A stretch of 61,071 bases of DNA, taken from Neolewinella aurantiaca (GTDB lineage Bacteria > Bacteroidota > Bacteroidia > Chitinophagales > Saprospiraceae). The DNA lies in assembly GCF_008014675.1 (NCBI RefSeq), contig NZ_VOXD01000036.1:1-61071 (forward strand), written 5' to 3'. The position numbers and the translations under genes are program-made. Shown piece by piece: positions 34,652 through 43,714 of this stretch; the stretch's first letter is position 1, and each line of letters begins with the position of its first letter. The notes below the pieces were generated by a model. It searched no databases, was not told the DNA's origin, and was given only the letters and a program-made list of their open reading frames with translations.

Positions 34652-34744
34652 TCAGTACATCGGGCAGCCGCAACCGGCAGCCTTACAGCCCGAAATGAAC
34701 AGCAACGCAAGGGCAAAAAAGAAATAAATCGAAGAACGTTTCAT
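34652..34744 (-). CDS. 30-residue lipoprotein
   Basis: The ATG at 34744 opens MKRSSIYFFFALALLFISGC, a textbook Bacteroidota lipoprotein signal with Cys20 as lipidation site. It is followed by only ten residues, KAAGCGCPMY. The mature peptide would be an 11-residue lipopeptide with three Cys. Very short lipoproteins ending in GCGCP-type tails occur in Bacteroidota, and their role is unknown. It is divergent from the DUF1569 gene. Confidence 0.6.
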   Translation of the reverse strand: MKRSSIYFFFALALLFISGCKAAGCGCPMY

Positions 34745-34802
34745 GCGCACAAGATAAACCGTTTGCGGAAACCGTACCTTCACAATCAAAGAATCACCCG
34801 CT

Positions 34803-35258
34803 ATGTTCCCATCCCTTTACGACCAGCAGACGCTGGACGAAATGCTCGCCCGTATCGATCAACTCACGCCCGAATCTCAGCCTTTGTGGGGCAAAATGAG
34901 CGTCGCTCAGATGCTGGCCCATAACAACGTCGCTTTTGACATCACTTACGGATCTACGCCCGTCAGTTATAATTTCCTGATGCGCTGGATGCTGAAGCGA
35001 TTCGTGAAGCCGATTGTGGTCGGAGACAAGCCCTACGAGAAAAACGGCCGCACCGCTCCCGTCTTCATCGTTGCCGATGAACGCGATTTTGCCAAAGAGA
35101 AGGCCGAGTTGATCGCGAATTTCAATCGCTTCCACAACGACGGTGCGGCTGCGTTTGAAGGGAAAGAATCTGCATCCTTCGGTAAAATGACGAGCCAGGA
35201 ATGGAGCAACCAGTTCTGGAAGCATATGGACCACCACCTGCGCCAGTTCGGGGTCTGA
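34803..35258 (+). CDS. DUF1569 (DinB-like) family protein
   Basis: This 151-residue cytosolic four-helix protein matches the DUF1569/DinB-like pattern: LTPESQPLWGKMSVAQMLAHNNVAFDI near the start, a central basic KPYEKNGRTAPVF and the end MTSQEWSNQFWKHMDHHLRQFGV. His residues at AQMLAH and KHMDHH could bind a metal, as in DinB-fold enzymes. No function is established. It converges on the sirtuin gene (gap of 20 bases). Confidence 0.8.
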   Translation: MFPSLYDQQTLDEMLARIDQLTPESQPLWGKMSVAQMLAHNNVAFDITYGSTPVSYNFLMRWMLKRFVKPIVVGDKPYEKNGRTAPVFIVADERDFAKEKAELIANFNRFHNDGAAAFEGKESASFGKMTSQEWSNQFWKHMDHHLRQFGV

Positions 35259-35278
35259 ATTCGGAAAACCCGACAGGG

Positions 35279-35977
35279 TTATTTCATCAGGTCCGCAATC
35301 ATCTCCCTGGCTAGCTCCATGCCTTCACTGCCTCCGGTTTCGATGGTGTGGATGTTGCCCCGTCGCTTCAGCTCGTAATTGATGCTCGGTTTGGGGTCGA
35401 TGTAGATAACCGGTATGTCATCGTCGGCATAACCAACGAGCCCCGCTGCGGGATACACTTGCATGGACGTGCCGACAATGATGATGAGGTCGGCGCGGCT
35501 TACCACCCGGGCGGCGTTTTCAATTTCGGGTACGGCCTCGCCGAACCAGACGATATGCGGGCGCATCTGGTTGCCCTTATCGTCGGTGTCGCCGAGTTTA
35601 ATGTCTCCCGGCCAGTCGACGATAAAGCCGTCGGCATTGGCGGGCCGCGCCTTGAGGAGTTCGCCGTGGAGGTGGATGATGTTGGTGCTCCCGGCCCGCT
35701 CGTGCAGGTCATCGATGTTTTGGGTAATGACGGTGACGTCGTAGTCGTCTTCGAGGGCTGCGATGAGTTTATGGCCGTTGTTCGGCTCCACGGTGTGGAG
35801 CTGGGCCCGCCGCTGGTTGTAGAAGTTGAGGACCAACTCAGGGTTGGCGGCGAAGCCTTCGGGGCTGGCTACGTCTTCGACGCGGTGGTTCTCCCACAGG
35901 CCGTTGCTGTCGCGAAAGGTGGCAATGCCGGATTCGGCGGAAACGCCGGCACCCGTCAGGATGGCTATTCTTTTCAT
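35279..35977 (-). CDS. cobB: Sirtuin-type NAD-dependent deacylase without zinc cysteines
   Basis: This protein of about 232 residues starts at ATG 35977 (MKRIAILTGAGVSAESGIATFR); an ATG 12 codons upstream adds no signal. NAD-binding GAGVSAESGI, TQNIDDLHERAGS, the catalytic His in HLHGEL, GTSMQV and the FYNQRRAQ Tyr/Arg pair of class III (desuccinylase-like) sirtuins are present. The zinc-binding CxxC pairs normally found after the HG motif are absent: the whole insert through RPHIVWFGEAVP has no Cys. Zinc-less versions are known in Bacteroidota, so this is probably a functional variant. Confidence 0.85.
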   Translation of the reverse strand: MKRIAILTGAGVSAESGIATFRDSNGLWENHRVEDVASPEGFAANPELVLNFYNQRRAQLHTVEPNNGHKLIAALEDDYDVTVITQNIDDLHERAGSTNIIHLHGELLKARPANADGFIVDWPGDIKLGDTDDKGNQMRPHIVWFGEAVPEIENAARVVSRADLIIIVGTSMQVYPAAGLVGYADDDIPVIYIDPKPSINYELKRRGNIHTIETGGSEGMELAREMIADLMK

Positions 35978-36054
35978 GCGTGGGTAACGACTGGGGAAAG
36001 CCAGAGGTTGCACCCAAACGATGATGCATAGACCAAAAATAACAGGGTGACGGC

Positions 36055-36088
36055 AAAAAGCCCTTCCCCGCAGCAGCGGAGAAGGGCT
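36055..36088 (-). terminator. Terminator of rpmH
   Basis: On the minus strand, AGCCCTTCTCCGC pairs with GCGGGGAAGGGCT around a short loop, followed by TTTTT. Confidence 0.75.
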
Positions 36089-36130
36089 AAATCTTTACGG
36101 ACCTTCCGGAGGTGAGCCGGTAAGGTGGTA

Positions 36131-36286
36131 TTACTTCTTGTAAACCTGGTCGGAAACAGTCAGTTTCGCGCGGCCTTTAGCGCGGCGGCGGGCGATCAGT
36201 TTACGGCCGGACTTCGTGCTCATGCGGCTACGGAAACCATGCTTGTTAACACGACGGCGCTTGGAGGGTTGGAACGTTCTTTTCAT
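36131..36286 (-). CDS. rpmH: 50S ribosomal protein L34
   Basis: This 51-residue protein reads [20 protein letters not shown], continues [19 protein letters not shown] and ends [11 protein letters not shown]. It is a clear L34: the MKRTFQPS start, NKHGFRSRM and the Arg/Lys-rich tail are diagnostic. It was read directly from the minus strand between the sirtuin and T9SS protease genes. No dnaA or rnpA is adjacent on this side, as in many Bacteroidota. Confidence 0.97.
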   Translation of the reverse strand: MKRTFQPSKRRRVNKHGFRSRMSTKSGRKLIARRRAKGRAKLTVSDQVYKK

Positions 36287-36508
36287 TGTTCTTTATTTTT
36301 GGGAAGGGCGGCTAAGCCGACCGGAAGGATTCGTTAAGGGGCGCAAAGGTAAGGATATGTAGCCTGTAATGCAAAACCTCGGATCAATTATTTATTGGAA
36401 GTCGAAGTCCTTACCTTGCAGGTTCTTAAGATCATAACTACATCTTATGAATCGTTCTTTCTCCCCCAGACCAAACTTTCACTGTCGGGAAATCAAAACT
36501 CAGGCTTA

Positions 36509-39500
36509 ATGAAAACATTACTACGCTGTACGGGCCTTGCACTGGCCATGTTCTACTCTGTCGTTACTGTGGCTCAGTACGACCTGTCTCCCGACAAACT
36601 TGCCGCCATCCCCGTGGAGGTGATGCCAGCGCAGGATAATGTTAGCCTGCGGGCTGCCGAGGAAAAAGCGGACCGCCCGGGCCGGGCACCGGAATTTGCG
36701 GTCGTTATGCCGGTCAAAATCCGCCCCGGAACCAATGGTGCCTGGGAGACAAAGGGCGCAAACTCGGTTTGGCGCACCCGCATCAGCAGCCCCGGCGCAC
36801 TGACCCTCAACCTGGGCTTTTCGGAATACAACCTGCCGGAGGGGGCCGAACTTTACCTCGTAACCCCAACAGAACGCTTTGGTCCGTTGACCTCAGCGGA
36901 TAACGAAGACCACAACCAATTGTGGACGCCAATGCTGGACGGTGATGAAATGATGGTGGAACTCACCGTACCTACCGCAAGCAAAAAAGAGGTGCAGTTG
37001 TACCTCACTGCGGTCAACCACGACTTCAGGGGGGTCAGTAAGCTCTTTTCCGGAGCTTGCAATCTCGATGTGATTTGCGGCGAAGCAAACGGCTACGGTA
37101 TTGTGGATCAGTACCGCGATATCATCCGTAGTGTTGCAGCCTATTCCTTAGGCGGTAGTCGTTTTTGTACAGGGTTCCTCGTCAATAACGTCAACAACGA
37201 CGGTAAACCGTTCTTCATGACTGCTTATCACTGCGGAATCGGGACCAATGAAGCCCCCAGTCTGGTGGCTTACTGGAACTACGAAAACCAATCCTGCCGG
37301 AACCCCAACAGCAGTGCCAGCGGCTCTAACGGAAACGGAAACCTCACTACGGTAAACCTGGGGGCAACTCACCTGGCCAGTAACCCGGCTTCGGATATGA
37401 CTATCCTGCTGTTGGATGACCCGGTGAACCCGGCAGCCAATGCTTTCTTTGCTGGCTGGGATGCCCGCGCCGAAACCCCAACCGATACCCTGATCGGAAT
37501 TCACCACCCCAGTGGCGAAGAGAAGCGAATTTCTTTCTCCTTTCAGGAACCCTTCCGCGCTGAGTACAACAGTTTGAATGAAATCCCCGATGGCAACCAC
37601 CTGACCATCCCCGACTGGGATATCGGTACTACCGAAGGAGGCTCCTCCGGTTCTCCAATCTTCGACCGCTTTAAGCGCGTACAGGGCCAGTTGCACGGAG
37701 GTTTAGCCGCCTGTGGCAACGACCTTCGTGACAGCTACGGTTACTTCCACACCAGCTGGGAGGGAGACGGAACCCCCGAGACCCGCCTGAAGGACTGGCT
37801 CGATCCCTGTAATACCGGCACCCTGTTCATCGATGGCTTTGATGCATCAGAGATACCAGTTACCCTTACCGCCGAGAGCAACTGTACGAATGGCTGTAAC
37901 ACGAGCGATAATATGATCAGTTTCACACTCGGTGAAGGTTTTCCCGCAGGAACAACGCTGGAAATTGAGAGCTTCACCGGGGGAATCAGCCCTCAGCTCT
38001 CCACGGCAACTGCCACGGGAGGCGAAGTGGTCGACCTCATCATTCCCGGAGGTGCGGATATTGCGATTGGCGATTACGAAATTACCGTTCGTGCAACCGG
38101 TGGCGGTGCCACCGATGATATTACCTTCGAAATCACCCTCACGACCGGAGTGCTGGCAGCTCCCTCCGTTGCGGAGCCTGCTGACGGAGCCACCGAGGTT
38201 ATTCCCAGCCTGACCATCGGTTGGGTTGCCGTAGATGACGCCGTTGGCTATGACTTCGAGTTGTCCGACGAGAGCGATTTCAGTAATATCCTGATTTCGG
38301 TATCGGGGACAGAGGAAACCAATCTGTATATTACTGACCCCTTAGATGGCGCCACAACCTTTTACTGGCGCGTCCGCACCCTCAACGATTGTGGCCCCGG
38401 CGAATGGGCTACTTACTCTTTCAGTACCGCCGATATCAGCTGTGCGGCTTCCGAAGGCATGGGACTGCCCGCAGCAATCAGCGCCAACGGAGGCAACGTT
38501 CAGGTGCCCGTAGCACTTGAGGTTACTGAGAGTTTTAGCGTGGCTTCCATAGAAGTCTCGATCGATATTCTGCACACTTACGTTGGAGACCTCGACGCAC
38601 GGCTCATTTCTCCGGAAGGAACGGAAATCAGCCTCTTTGGCCGCATCAACGACGGCCCCTGTGGTGGCGACAACATATCGGTCACCTTTTCTGATGATGC
38701 CGATCTTACCCAGGCAGATTTTCTTTCGGAATGTAACGCCGGAGATATTTCTACCCAGGGAACTTTCCAGGCTGCAGAGCTGCTCTCGACTTTTGCGGAT
38801 GAACAGGCGATGGGCACCTGGACGCTCATCGTGACCGATAACGCCAATGCAGACGGCGGATCAATTACGGGATTCAGCATCCTCTTCTGTGGTGGCGGAG
38901 ATATAACCGACCTCAGTATCAGTTCCACAACCCAATCGCTGGAGGTTTGTGAAACCGGCGGCGCGAGCGTCGGCCTCGAACTCGGTAGCAGTTTCTCCGG
39001 CGACGTCGGCCTGCGTGTAGATGCAGGTGGTCAGATGCTGGACAACTACACGTTCAGCTACAACGAGGAGGACCAGACCATGACCGTAGACTTTACGGCA
39101 TTCACTCTGCTGGGCGAAGGGGATTATACGATGACCTTCACCGTGATCAACGGCGATGGATCGGAGGAGGACCTCTCCATCTCCTTACGTGTTGAAGCAG
39201 GCGTTGTGGAAGCGAACCTGGCCAGCCCGGAAGACAACGTTGAAGTACTGGACGGAGAAATTACCTTCAACTGGGATGCATCCGCGGGAGCTACTTCTTA
39301 CGTGCTCCAGTACTCCACCAATGCAGACTTCTCGGTCATCACTTTCGAGGAAGAACTCACGGGCACCATCCGGACACTGACCGGCATACCTACCGGCGAC
39401 ATCATTTTCTGGCGCGTCATCGCCCGTAATGACTGTGGCGAGGCGATCAGCCCGGTACGCCAGTTCCGGATCATCCCGAGCGGTATACTCGACTTTGGTT

Positions 39501-39748
39501 CCGGCCGCGAACTCTCGGTTTATCCTAACCCGGTAAGAGGCCTGCTGACGGTAGAAGCTACGGGCAACTGGCCTACAGACCTTCGTGCTGTTTTGTTCGA
39601 CGCCACCGGTCGTCACCTGAAGGAATACAACCTCAACGGAGCCGGTCAGGTACAATGGGACCTCGGGGCCATTCCCGCTGGTGTGTACTACCTGCGGTTT
39701 GCCTCCCTCGGTCTGGAACGGACGGAGCGTTTGGTCGTACTTCCGTAA
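36509..39748 (+). CDS. T9SS-secreted trypsin-like protease with P-domain and sorting domain
   Basis: This protein of about 1079 residues has a signal peptide MKTLLRCTGLALAMFYSVVTVAQ. A lysyl-endopeptidase-like serine protease domain follows, with His in MTAYHCG (about 241), Asp in SDMTILLLDD (about 296) and Ser in GGSSGSPIFD (about 379). After it come a beta-sandwich segment, a fibronectin III-like module, a proprotein-convertase P-domain (VSIDILHTYVGDLDARLISPEG, ending TDNANADGGSITGFSI) and a second Fn3-like module. The C-terminal T9SS type A sorting domain reads LSVYPNPVRGLLTVEATG and ends ERTERLVVLP. The start at 36509 is chosen by the signal peptide. It is expected on the surface or in the medium as a nutritional protease. 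Confidence 0.88.
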   Translation: MKTLLRCTGLALAMFYSVVTVAQYDLSPDKLAAIPVEVMPAQDNVSLRAAEEKADRPGRAPEFAVVMPVKIRPGTNGAWETKGANSVWRTRISSPGALTLNLGFSEYNLPEGAELYLVTPTERFGPLTSADNEDHNQLWTPMLDGDEMMVELTVPTASKKEVQLYLTAVNHDFRGVSKLFSGACNLDVICGEANGYGIVDQYRDIIRSVAAYSLGGSRFCTGFLVNNVNNDGKPFFMTAYHCGIGTNEAPSLVAYWNYENQSCRNPNSSASGSNGNGNLTTVNLGATHLASNPASDMTILLLDDPVNPAANAFFAGWDARAETPTDTLIGIHHPSGEEKRISFSFQEPFRAEYNSLNEIPDGNHLTIPDWDIGTTEGGSSGSPIFDRFKRVQGQLHGGLAACGNDLRDSYGYFHTSWEGDGTPETRLKDWLDPCNTGTLFIDGFDASEIPVTLTAESNCTNGCNTSDNMISFTLGEGFPAGTTLEIESFTGGISPQLSTATATGGEVVDLIIPGGADIAIGDYEITVRATGGGATDDITFEITLTTGVLAAPSVAEPADGATEVIPSLTIGWVAVDDAVGYDFELSDESDFSNILISVSGTEETNLYITDPLDGATTFYWRVRTLNDCGPGEWATYSFSTADISCAASEGMGLPAAISANGGNVQVPVALEVTESFSVASIEVSIDILHTYVGDLDARLISPEGTEISLFGRINDGPCGGDNISVTFSDDADLTQADFLSECNAGDISTQGTFQAAELLSTFADEQAMGTWTLIVTDNANADGGSITGFSILFCGGGDITDLSISSTTQSLEVCETGGASVGLELGSSFSGDVGLRVDAGGQMLDNYTFSYNEEDQTMTVDFTAFTLLGEGDYTMTFTVINGDGSEEDLSISLRVEAGVVEANLASPEDNVEVLDGEITFNWDASAGATSYVLQYSTNADFSVITFEEELTGTIRTLTGIPTGDIIFWRVIARNDCGEAISPVRQFRIIPSGILDFGSGRELSVYPNPVRGLLTVEATGNWPTDLRAVLFDATGRHLKEYNLNGAGQVQWDLGAIPAGVYYLRFASLGLERTERLVVLP

Positions 39749-39770
39749 CCGGGGAGTATGCAGCGTTCAG

Positions 39771-39813
39771 GAAGAAGGCCACGACAATGCGTTGTCGTGG
39801 CCTTCTTCTTTTC
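39771..39813 (+). terminator. Strong hairpin after the T9SS protease gene
   Basis: AAGAAGGCCACGACAA and TTGTCGTGGCCTTCTT form a perfect 16-bp stem around TGCG, followed by CTTTT. The A-rich left arm lets it also serve the convergent lipoprotein gene. Confidence 0.85.
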
Positions 39814-39835
39814 GGGAGGGACATGTTTTTTTTGC

Positions 39836-40309
39836 CTACATTTTAGTGAGGGCTTCTTCTACTTCGTTCATGAAAGCGACGAACGCGGGGGCACTGTCGT
39901 CTTCGCTACGGGTCCATGCGCTGATGTCTCCGTTTTCGACGATGATGAAGTAAGGGCATACGCCATCGTAAGCCATTTCGGGACAGTTGAACTTGGGGGC
40001 GATTTGGGCGAAGATCGCAGGTGCATAGTTCGTTTTCAGTTCGTTCATGGCCGCGAGGCCGGTAGCGGACCTGAAGGGTTTGAATTCGCCACCGGCTATT
40101 TCCTCCGCATTGCCGAGCCCCCTTTCTTTTACGGATTCGTAGAGTTTCCCCGCTTCGAGCTTGTAGGCAGATCCGCCGCCCCAACCGCCGGTGTAACCGA
40201 TGATGTAAGTAGTTTCCGGCGCCGTGGCTTTCGGTTGGTTGCCCATGGTGACGGGCCTGGAGCAAGTACATAAAAGAACTGCGAGGAGAGCGAAGAGAAT
40301 CGATTTCAT
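39836..40309 (-). CDS. Small lipoprotein of unknown function
   Basis: This protein of about 157 residues starts at ATG 40309 (MKSILFALLAVLLCTC); the 33 codons before it run into a repeat and are not a signal peptide. Lipobox LLCTC. The mature part carries YIIGYTGGWGGGSAYKLEAGKLY, then FKPFRSATGLAAMNELK, FNCPEMAYDGVCPYFIIVENGDI and an acidic tail. No family was recognised. The GCP-xYF pair of Cys may form a disulfide. Confidence 0.65.
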   Translation of the reverse strand: MKSILFALLAVLLCTCSRPVTMGNQPKATAPETTYIIGYTGGWGGGSAYKLEAGKLYESVKERGLGNAEEIAGGEFKPFRSATGLAAMNELKTNYAPAIFAQIAPKFNCPEMAYDGVCPYFIIVENGDISAWTRSEDDSAPAFVAFMNEVEEALTKM

Positions 40310-40388
40310 GAATAACTGTTTTGTGGGGTAACACCGGGGTGGACGGGAGCGTTCGGGCCAGGGTCTGTATTGCTCGTTTAACCGCTCT

Positions 40389-40406
40389 TGCACCTGCGGT
40401 CGCGCC
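40389..40406 (-). repeat. Dispersed repeat copy with well-kept tail
   Basis: The reverse complement GGCGCGACCGCAGGTGCA continues AGAGCGGTTAAACGAGCA, one of the best matches to the full-length form. Confidence 0.8.
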
Positions 40407-40444
40407 AAAATGTGTATGAGCGCCCTAAACAGTAGATTGATCCG

Positions 40445-40452
40445 TAAATTTG
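40445..40452 (+). promoter_or_regulatory. -7 promoter box of the 40472 gene
   Basis: TAAATTTG matches TAnnTTTG exactly, 19 bases before the ATG at 40472. No convincing -33 element was found. Confidence 0.45.
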
Positions 40453-40471
40453 TGTCTCAACCCCATATCTC

Positions 40472-41464
40472 ATGAGAACCTGCCTGCTGTATTTTGTTTT
40501 CCTGTTCCCGCTATTTGCTTTTTGCCAGAACGACAGCCTTATGGCCGACCCTGATTTTCAGGTAGAGTTTGTTGCTTATTGGGAAGTGGGCGACGAATAC
40601 CGTTATAAAGTAGAAAAGCACGACATCCGTTACCGGGGAGAGGAAACAACAAAAGACGATACCACCCGCTACACCGCGCTGTTTACGGTACTGGATTCAA
40701 CCGCAACCTCCTACCGGATAAGCTGGAAATTTGAAGACTACGAACTGACCGGCGAGGGAGAAGAACTGATGGAAGCCGTTTTAGCGAATCCGTCCGAAGA
40801 ACTGGCCTCTGCGCTGCAGTTTGAAGAGGTGATTTTTACTACCGATGAGCTGGGGACGTTTCAACAAATTGAAAACGTCGATGAGATCATCAGGACGCTG
40901 GATGTTTTTATCGAACAGGCTACTGCCAGCATAACCAAAGAGTACGTGGATCAGCCGGAAGTGCTGGAAAAAGTAAAGCAAGCACTGGAAGTAACCTATA
41001 CTGCAATGCGAACGCAGGCTTATCTCGAAAACACGATGTTCGTTGAGATTGCTCACCTGTTGAACCCGATGGGAGCTGCTTTTTCGCCTACAGACACCCT
41101 CTATTACGACGACCGGTTTCCGAATAATTTCGGAGGCCCCGAAATAAAGGCCGAAGGGCGTTATTACTTCGATACACTGGATGTGCAGAACGACTACTGC
41201 CACCTGAAAAATTACGTAGAGCTGGACCCTGACGATACCCAGCGGATGTTGAAAGACTACTTCGCTAAAATAGGGTTAGACGATGGAAAAATACTCGACG
41301 TCCTGAATGATAGCACCTATGATATCTGGGAGAACAACGATTACTTCTACTATTACTACCCGGGAATTCCGATTTACATCGATCAAATGCGGGTGGTTGA
41401 CTTCAACCTGGCTGGTGAAAAGGCGAAAGCGGTGAAACGATACATATTAGAATGGATTGACTAA
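40472..41464 (+). CDS. Secreted protein of unknown function
   Basis: This 330-residue protein has a signal peptide MRTCLLYFVFLFPLFAFCQ (a Cys near the end, CQN, is not a clear lipobox). The mature protein is acidic and Tyr-rich, with beta-type segments early (EYRYKVEKHDIRYRG, TALFTVLDSTATSYRISW). A helical middle and a final DYFYYYYPGIPIYIDQMRVVDF follow. The early pattern resembles the barrel-like DUF6263-type proteins that carry substrate-sized cavities, but the match is not firm. Single gene. Confidence 0.7.
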   Translation: MRTCLLYFVFLFPLFAFCQNDSLMADPDFQVEFVAYWEVGDEYRYKVEKHDIRYRGEETTKDDTTRYTALFTVLDSTATSYRISWKFEDYELTGEGEELMEAVLANPSEELASALQFEEVIFTTDELGTFQQIENVDEIIRTLDVFIEQATASITKEYVDQPEVLEKVKQALEVTYTAMRTQAYLENTMFVEIAHLLNPMGAAFSPTDTLYYDDRFPNNFGGPEIKAEGRYYFDTLDVQNDYCHLKNYVELDPDDTQRMLKDYFAKIGLDDGKILDVLNDSTYDIWENNDYFYYYYPGIPIYIDQMRVVDFNLAGEKAKAVKRYILEWID

Positions 41465-41532
41465 AGCGCCGGCCCGCAACTTTTCGGGAGGCGATAGGGT
41501 TCACGACTGATTGATCATAAAATTCAGCTTCT

Positions 41533-42120
41533 ATGGAGTTCAGCATCCTTTCTACCGCACTTCTGTTATTCTTCATCCTTGATCCGTTGGGTAATATCCC
41601 ACTCGTGCTGACCCTGCTGAAGGATATGGACAAAGCCCGTCGGCAAAAGATCGTGATCAGGGAGTGCCTCATCGGGCTGGTAATCCTGGTGATGTTTCTT
41701 TTCGGCGGAGAGACCTTCCTGAATGTTTTCCACCTGGAAACCGAGGCCGTTCGCATTGCCGGAGGACTCATTTTCTTGTTGATCGGGCTCAAAATGGTTT
41801 TCCCTTCCGCGGATGCACCCTTGTTCCCGGCCGACGAAGAACCCCTGATTGTGCCCATCGCGCTGCCGATGATTGCAGGGCCTTCTGCTCTGGCGACGCT
41901 GCTGGTTCTCTCTCATAATCACCCGGATGAGCAAATGGGCCTGCTTTACTCATTGTTGCTGGCCTGGGGCATTTCTACGGCACTGTTGTTCTCTGCGCCC
42001 CTTTTGTACCGGGTGCTTCGCAAAAAAGGACTCGTTGCGATGGAGCGCCTGATGGGGATGCTGCTGCTCATTCTGTCGGTGCAGATGTTTATCGATGGCA
42101 TCCGGGGGGTGATGGGGTAG
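41533..42120 (+). CDS. MarC/YhgN-family integral membrane protein
   Basis: This 195-residue inner-membrane protein has six predicted helices. Family blocks are FFILDPLGNIPLVLTLL, the RIAGGLIFLLIGLKMVF helix, VPIALPMIAGPSALATLLVLS and the C-terminal RLMGMLLLILSVQMFIDGI. MarC proteins have no proven transport role and are no longer considered antibiotic resistance factors. It follows the unknown secreted protein by 68 bases and may share its transcript. Confidence 0.85.
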   Translation: MEFSILSTALLLFFILDPLGNIPLVLTLLKDMDKARRQKIVIRECLIGLVILVMFLFGGETFLNVFHLETEAVRIAGGLIFLLIGLKMVFPSADAPLFPADEEPLIVPIALPMIAGPSALATLLVLSHNHPDEQMGLLYSLLLAWGISTALLFSAPLLYRVLRKKGLVAMERLMGMLLLILSVQMFIDGIRGVMG

Positions 42121-42203
42121 GTTATGAGTTTTTATCTTACTGTCTCTGGTTTCCAGTTAAAGAAATTTAGAACTGTCAGGTGAAAACCCTGAGTCAAAGC
42201 TCA

Positions 42204-43550
42204 TCAGGAGTTCACATGCTCCGCAACCGTTACGTTCACCAGGCCTTCTTCATCAACGTTCTTTAGTTCCATCGGTACGAGATGATTCACCCAGCTGTCG
42301 TCGGCGGGGAAGGAGACCTTCACGTAGTTGTCCGTAAAGCCGTGGAGGATACCTTCGGTCTTTGACTTTTCGAGCAGGACGGGACGGACCTCGCCGAGGT
42401 ACCGTTCCTGGTGCGCCCGTTTTTTCTTCTCGCTCAGGATGCCGAGCATTTTGTTGCGGCGTTTGCGCTCCTGCATGGGCACGGCGCCGTCCATTTCCGC
42501 AGCGGGGGTATTGGCGCGTTCGGAGTAGGTGAAAACGTGGAAGTAATCGACGGGTAGCTCCTGAACGAATTTGTACGTCTCGAGAAAATCCTCCTCTGTT
42601 TCGCCGGGGAAGCCGACGATGAGGTCGACGCCGATGCAGGCGTGCGGCATTACCTGTCGGATGTGGGCCACGCGCTCGGCGTAGAGCTCGCGTTTGTAAC
42701 GGCGGCGCATCTGAGCTAGCTGTTTGTTGTTGCCCGACTGCAGAGGCATATGGAAGTGCGGCGCGAAGCGCTTACTGCCGGCTACGAAGTCAATCACCTC
42801 GTTCGTACACAGGTTGGGCTCGATGCTGGAGATGCGGAAACGGGTGATGCCTTCAACTTCGTCGAGGGCGCGGGCCAGGTCGACGAAGAGGGCTTCCTTG
42901 CGGGGGCGGACGCCCTCGATGACGGAGGTGCCGTTGCCGAAATCACCGATGTTTACACCGGTGAGAACGATTTCTTTGACGCCCCTGGCGGCGATGGCTT
43001 CGGCGTCATTAACGATCTGTTCCACGGTCGAGCTGCGGCTTTTGCCGCGGGCCAGGGGGATGGTGCAGAAGGTGCATTTGTAGTCGCAGCCATCCTGAAC
43101 CTTGAGGAAGGAGCGGGTCCGGTCCCCGAAGCTGAAACTGCTGATGAAAGAGTCGGCCTCCTTCACCTCGCCGGCGCGGACCATGCCCTTGCCGGAGCCT
43201 CCTGCAATACCGTCGATGTAGTCCAGTATCCGGAATTTTTCCGCAGCACCGAGCACGAGATCGACGCCTTCGATGTTGGCGATCTCTTCGGGTTTCAGTT
43301 GTGCGTAGCAGCCAACTACAACAATTTTTGCACCTGCGTTTGCGCCTAATGCCCGCCTTACGATGTTACGGCATTTGCGGTCGGCAAAATCCGTTACCGA
43401 GCAGGTGTTGATCACGACTACGTCGGCTCCGTCTTTAAAGCCAATCTCCTGGTAACCCGCCTCCGTAAACTGACGGCCGATGGCGGAGGTCTCGCTGTAA
43501 TTGAGTTTGCAGCCGAGGGTATAGAAGGATACGGTACCGAGGGTAGACAT
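42204..43550 (-). CDS. mtaB: tRNA t6A37 methylthiotransferase MtaB
   Basis: This protein of about 448 residues is a radical-SAM methylthiotransferase that makes ms2t6A at position 37. The UPF0004 domain holds LGCKLNYSE, INTCSVTDFADRK and VVGCYAQ (three cluster Cys). The radical-SAM motif is CDYKCTFCTIP, and a TRAM domain closes the protein. I prefer ATG 43550 (MSTLGTVSFYTLGCK). Residues 69-75 (GANAGAK, just before IVVVGCYAQ) are encoded by a copy of the dispersed repeat, where relatives have an ordinary polar helix end. Confidence 0.92.
   Translation of the reverse strand: MSTLGTVSFYTLGCKLNYSETSAIGRQFTEAGYQEIGFKDGADVVVINTCSVTDFADRKCRNIVRRALGANAGAKIVVVGCYAQLKPEEIANIEGVDLVLGAAEKFRILDYIDGIAGGSGKGMVRAGEVKEADSFISSFSFGDRTRSFLKVQDGCDYKCTFCTIPLARGKSRSSTVEQIVNDAEAIAARGVKEIVLTGVNIGDFGNGTSVIEGVRPRKEALFVDLARALDEVEGITRFRISSIEPNLCTNEVIDFVAGSKRFAPHFHMPLQSGNNKQLAQMRRRYKRELYAERVAHIRQVMPHACIGVDLIVGFPGETEEDFLETYKFVQELPVDYFHVFTYSERANTPAAEMDGAVPMQERKRRNKMLGILSEKKKRAHQERYLGEVRPVLLEKSKTEGILHGFTDNYVKVSFPADDSWVNHLVPMELKNVDEEGLVNVTVAEHVNS
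43329..43346 (-). repeat. Dispersed repeat copy inside mtaB
   Basis: On the coding strand GGCGCAAACGCAGGTGCA is read GANAGA. The tail AAAATTGTTGTAG encodes conserved IVVV, so only the head is repeat-like. Confidence 0.65.
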
Positions 43551-43611
43551 ATTAATTCGTTGATTCATTGGTGCGCTGACTTAAATTGCCAACGCGCCAA
43601 AATGCTAATGC

Positions 43612-43629
43612 GGCGCGGACGCGGGTGCA
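43612..43629 (+). repeat. Dispersed repeat copy upstream of mtaB
   Basis: The head is GGCGCGGACGCGGGTGCA and the tail AAGATACGGTTAAGGAGTAA, close to the full form. It lies between the divergent mtaB and SNF2 genes. Confidence 0.8.
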
Positions 43630-43714
43630 AAGATACGGTTAAGGAGTAAAGCTGGCGAGACTGTTATTTTTAGAGTGGTATGACTTACTTTGCCACTCCA
43701 AAATTATCCAATAG

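Noticed and set aside
34464..34673. 69-codon minus-strand frame before the DUF1569 gene
   Set aside because: It runs through a dispersed-repeat copy and overlaps the better-supported 30-residue lipoprotein in another frame.
40010..40030. Further copy of the dispersed repeat (CGCAGGTGCA in the small lipoprotein gene)
   Set aside because: Only the last ten bases match and the head has one extra base; a chance APAIFAQ codon string is as likely.
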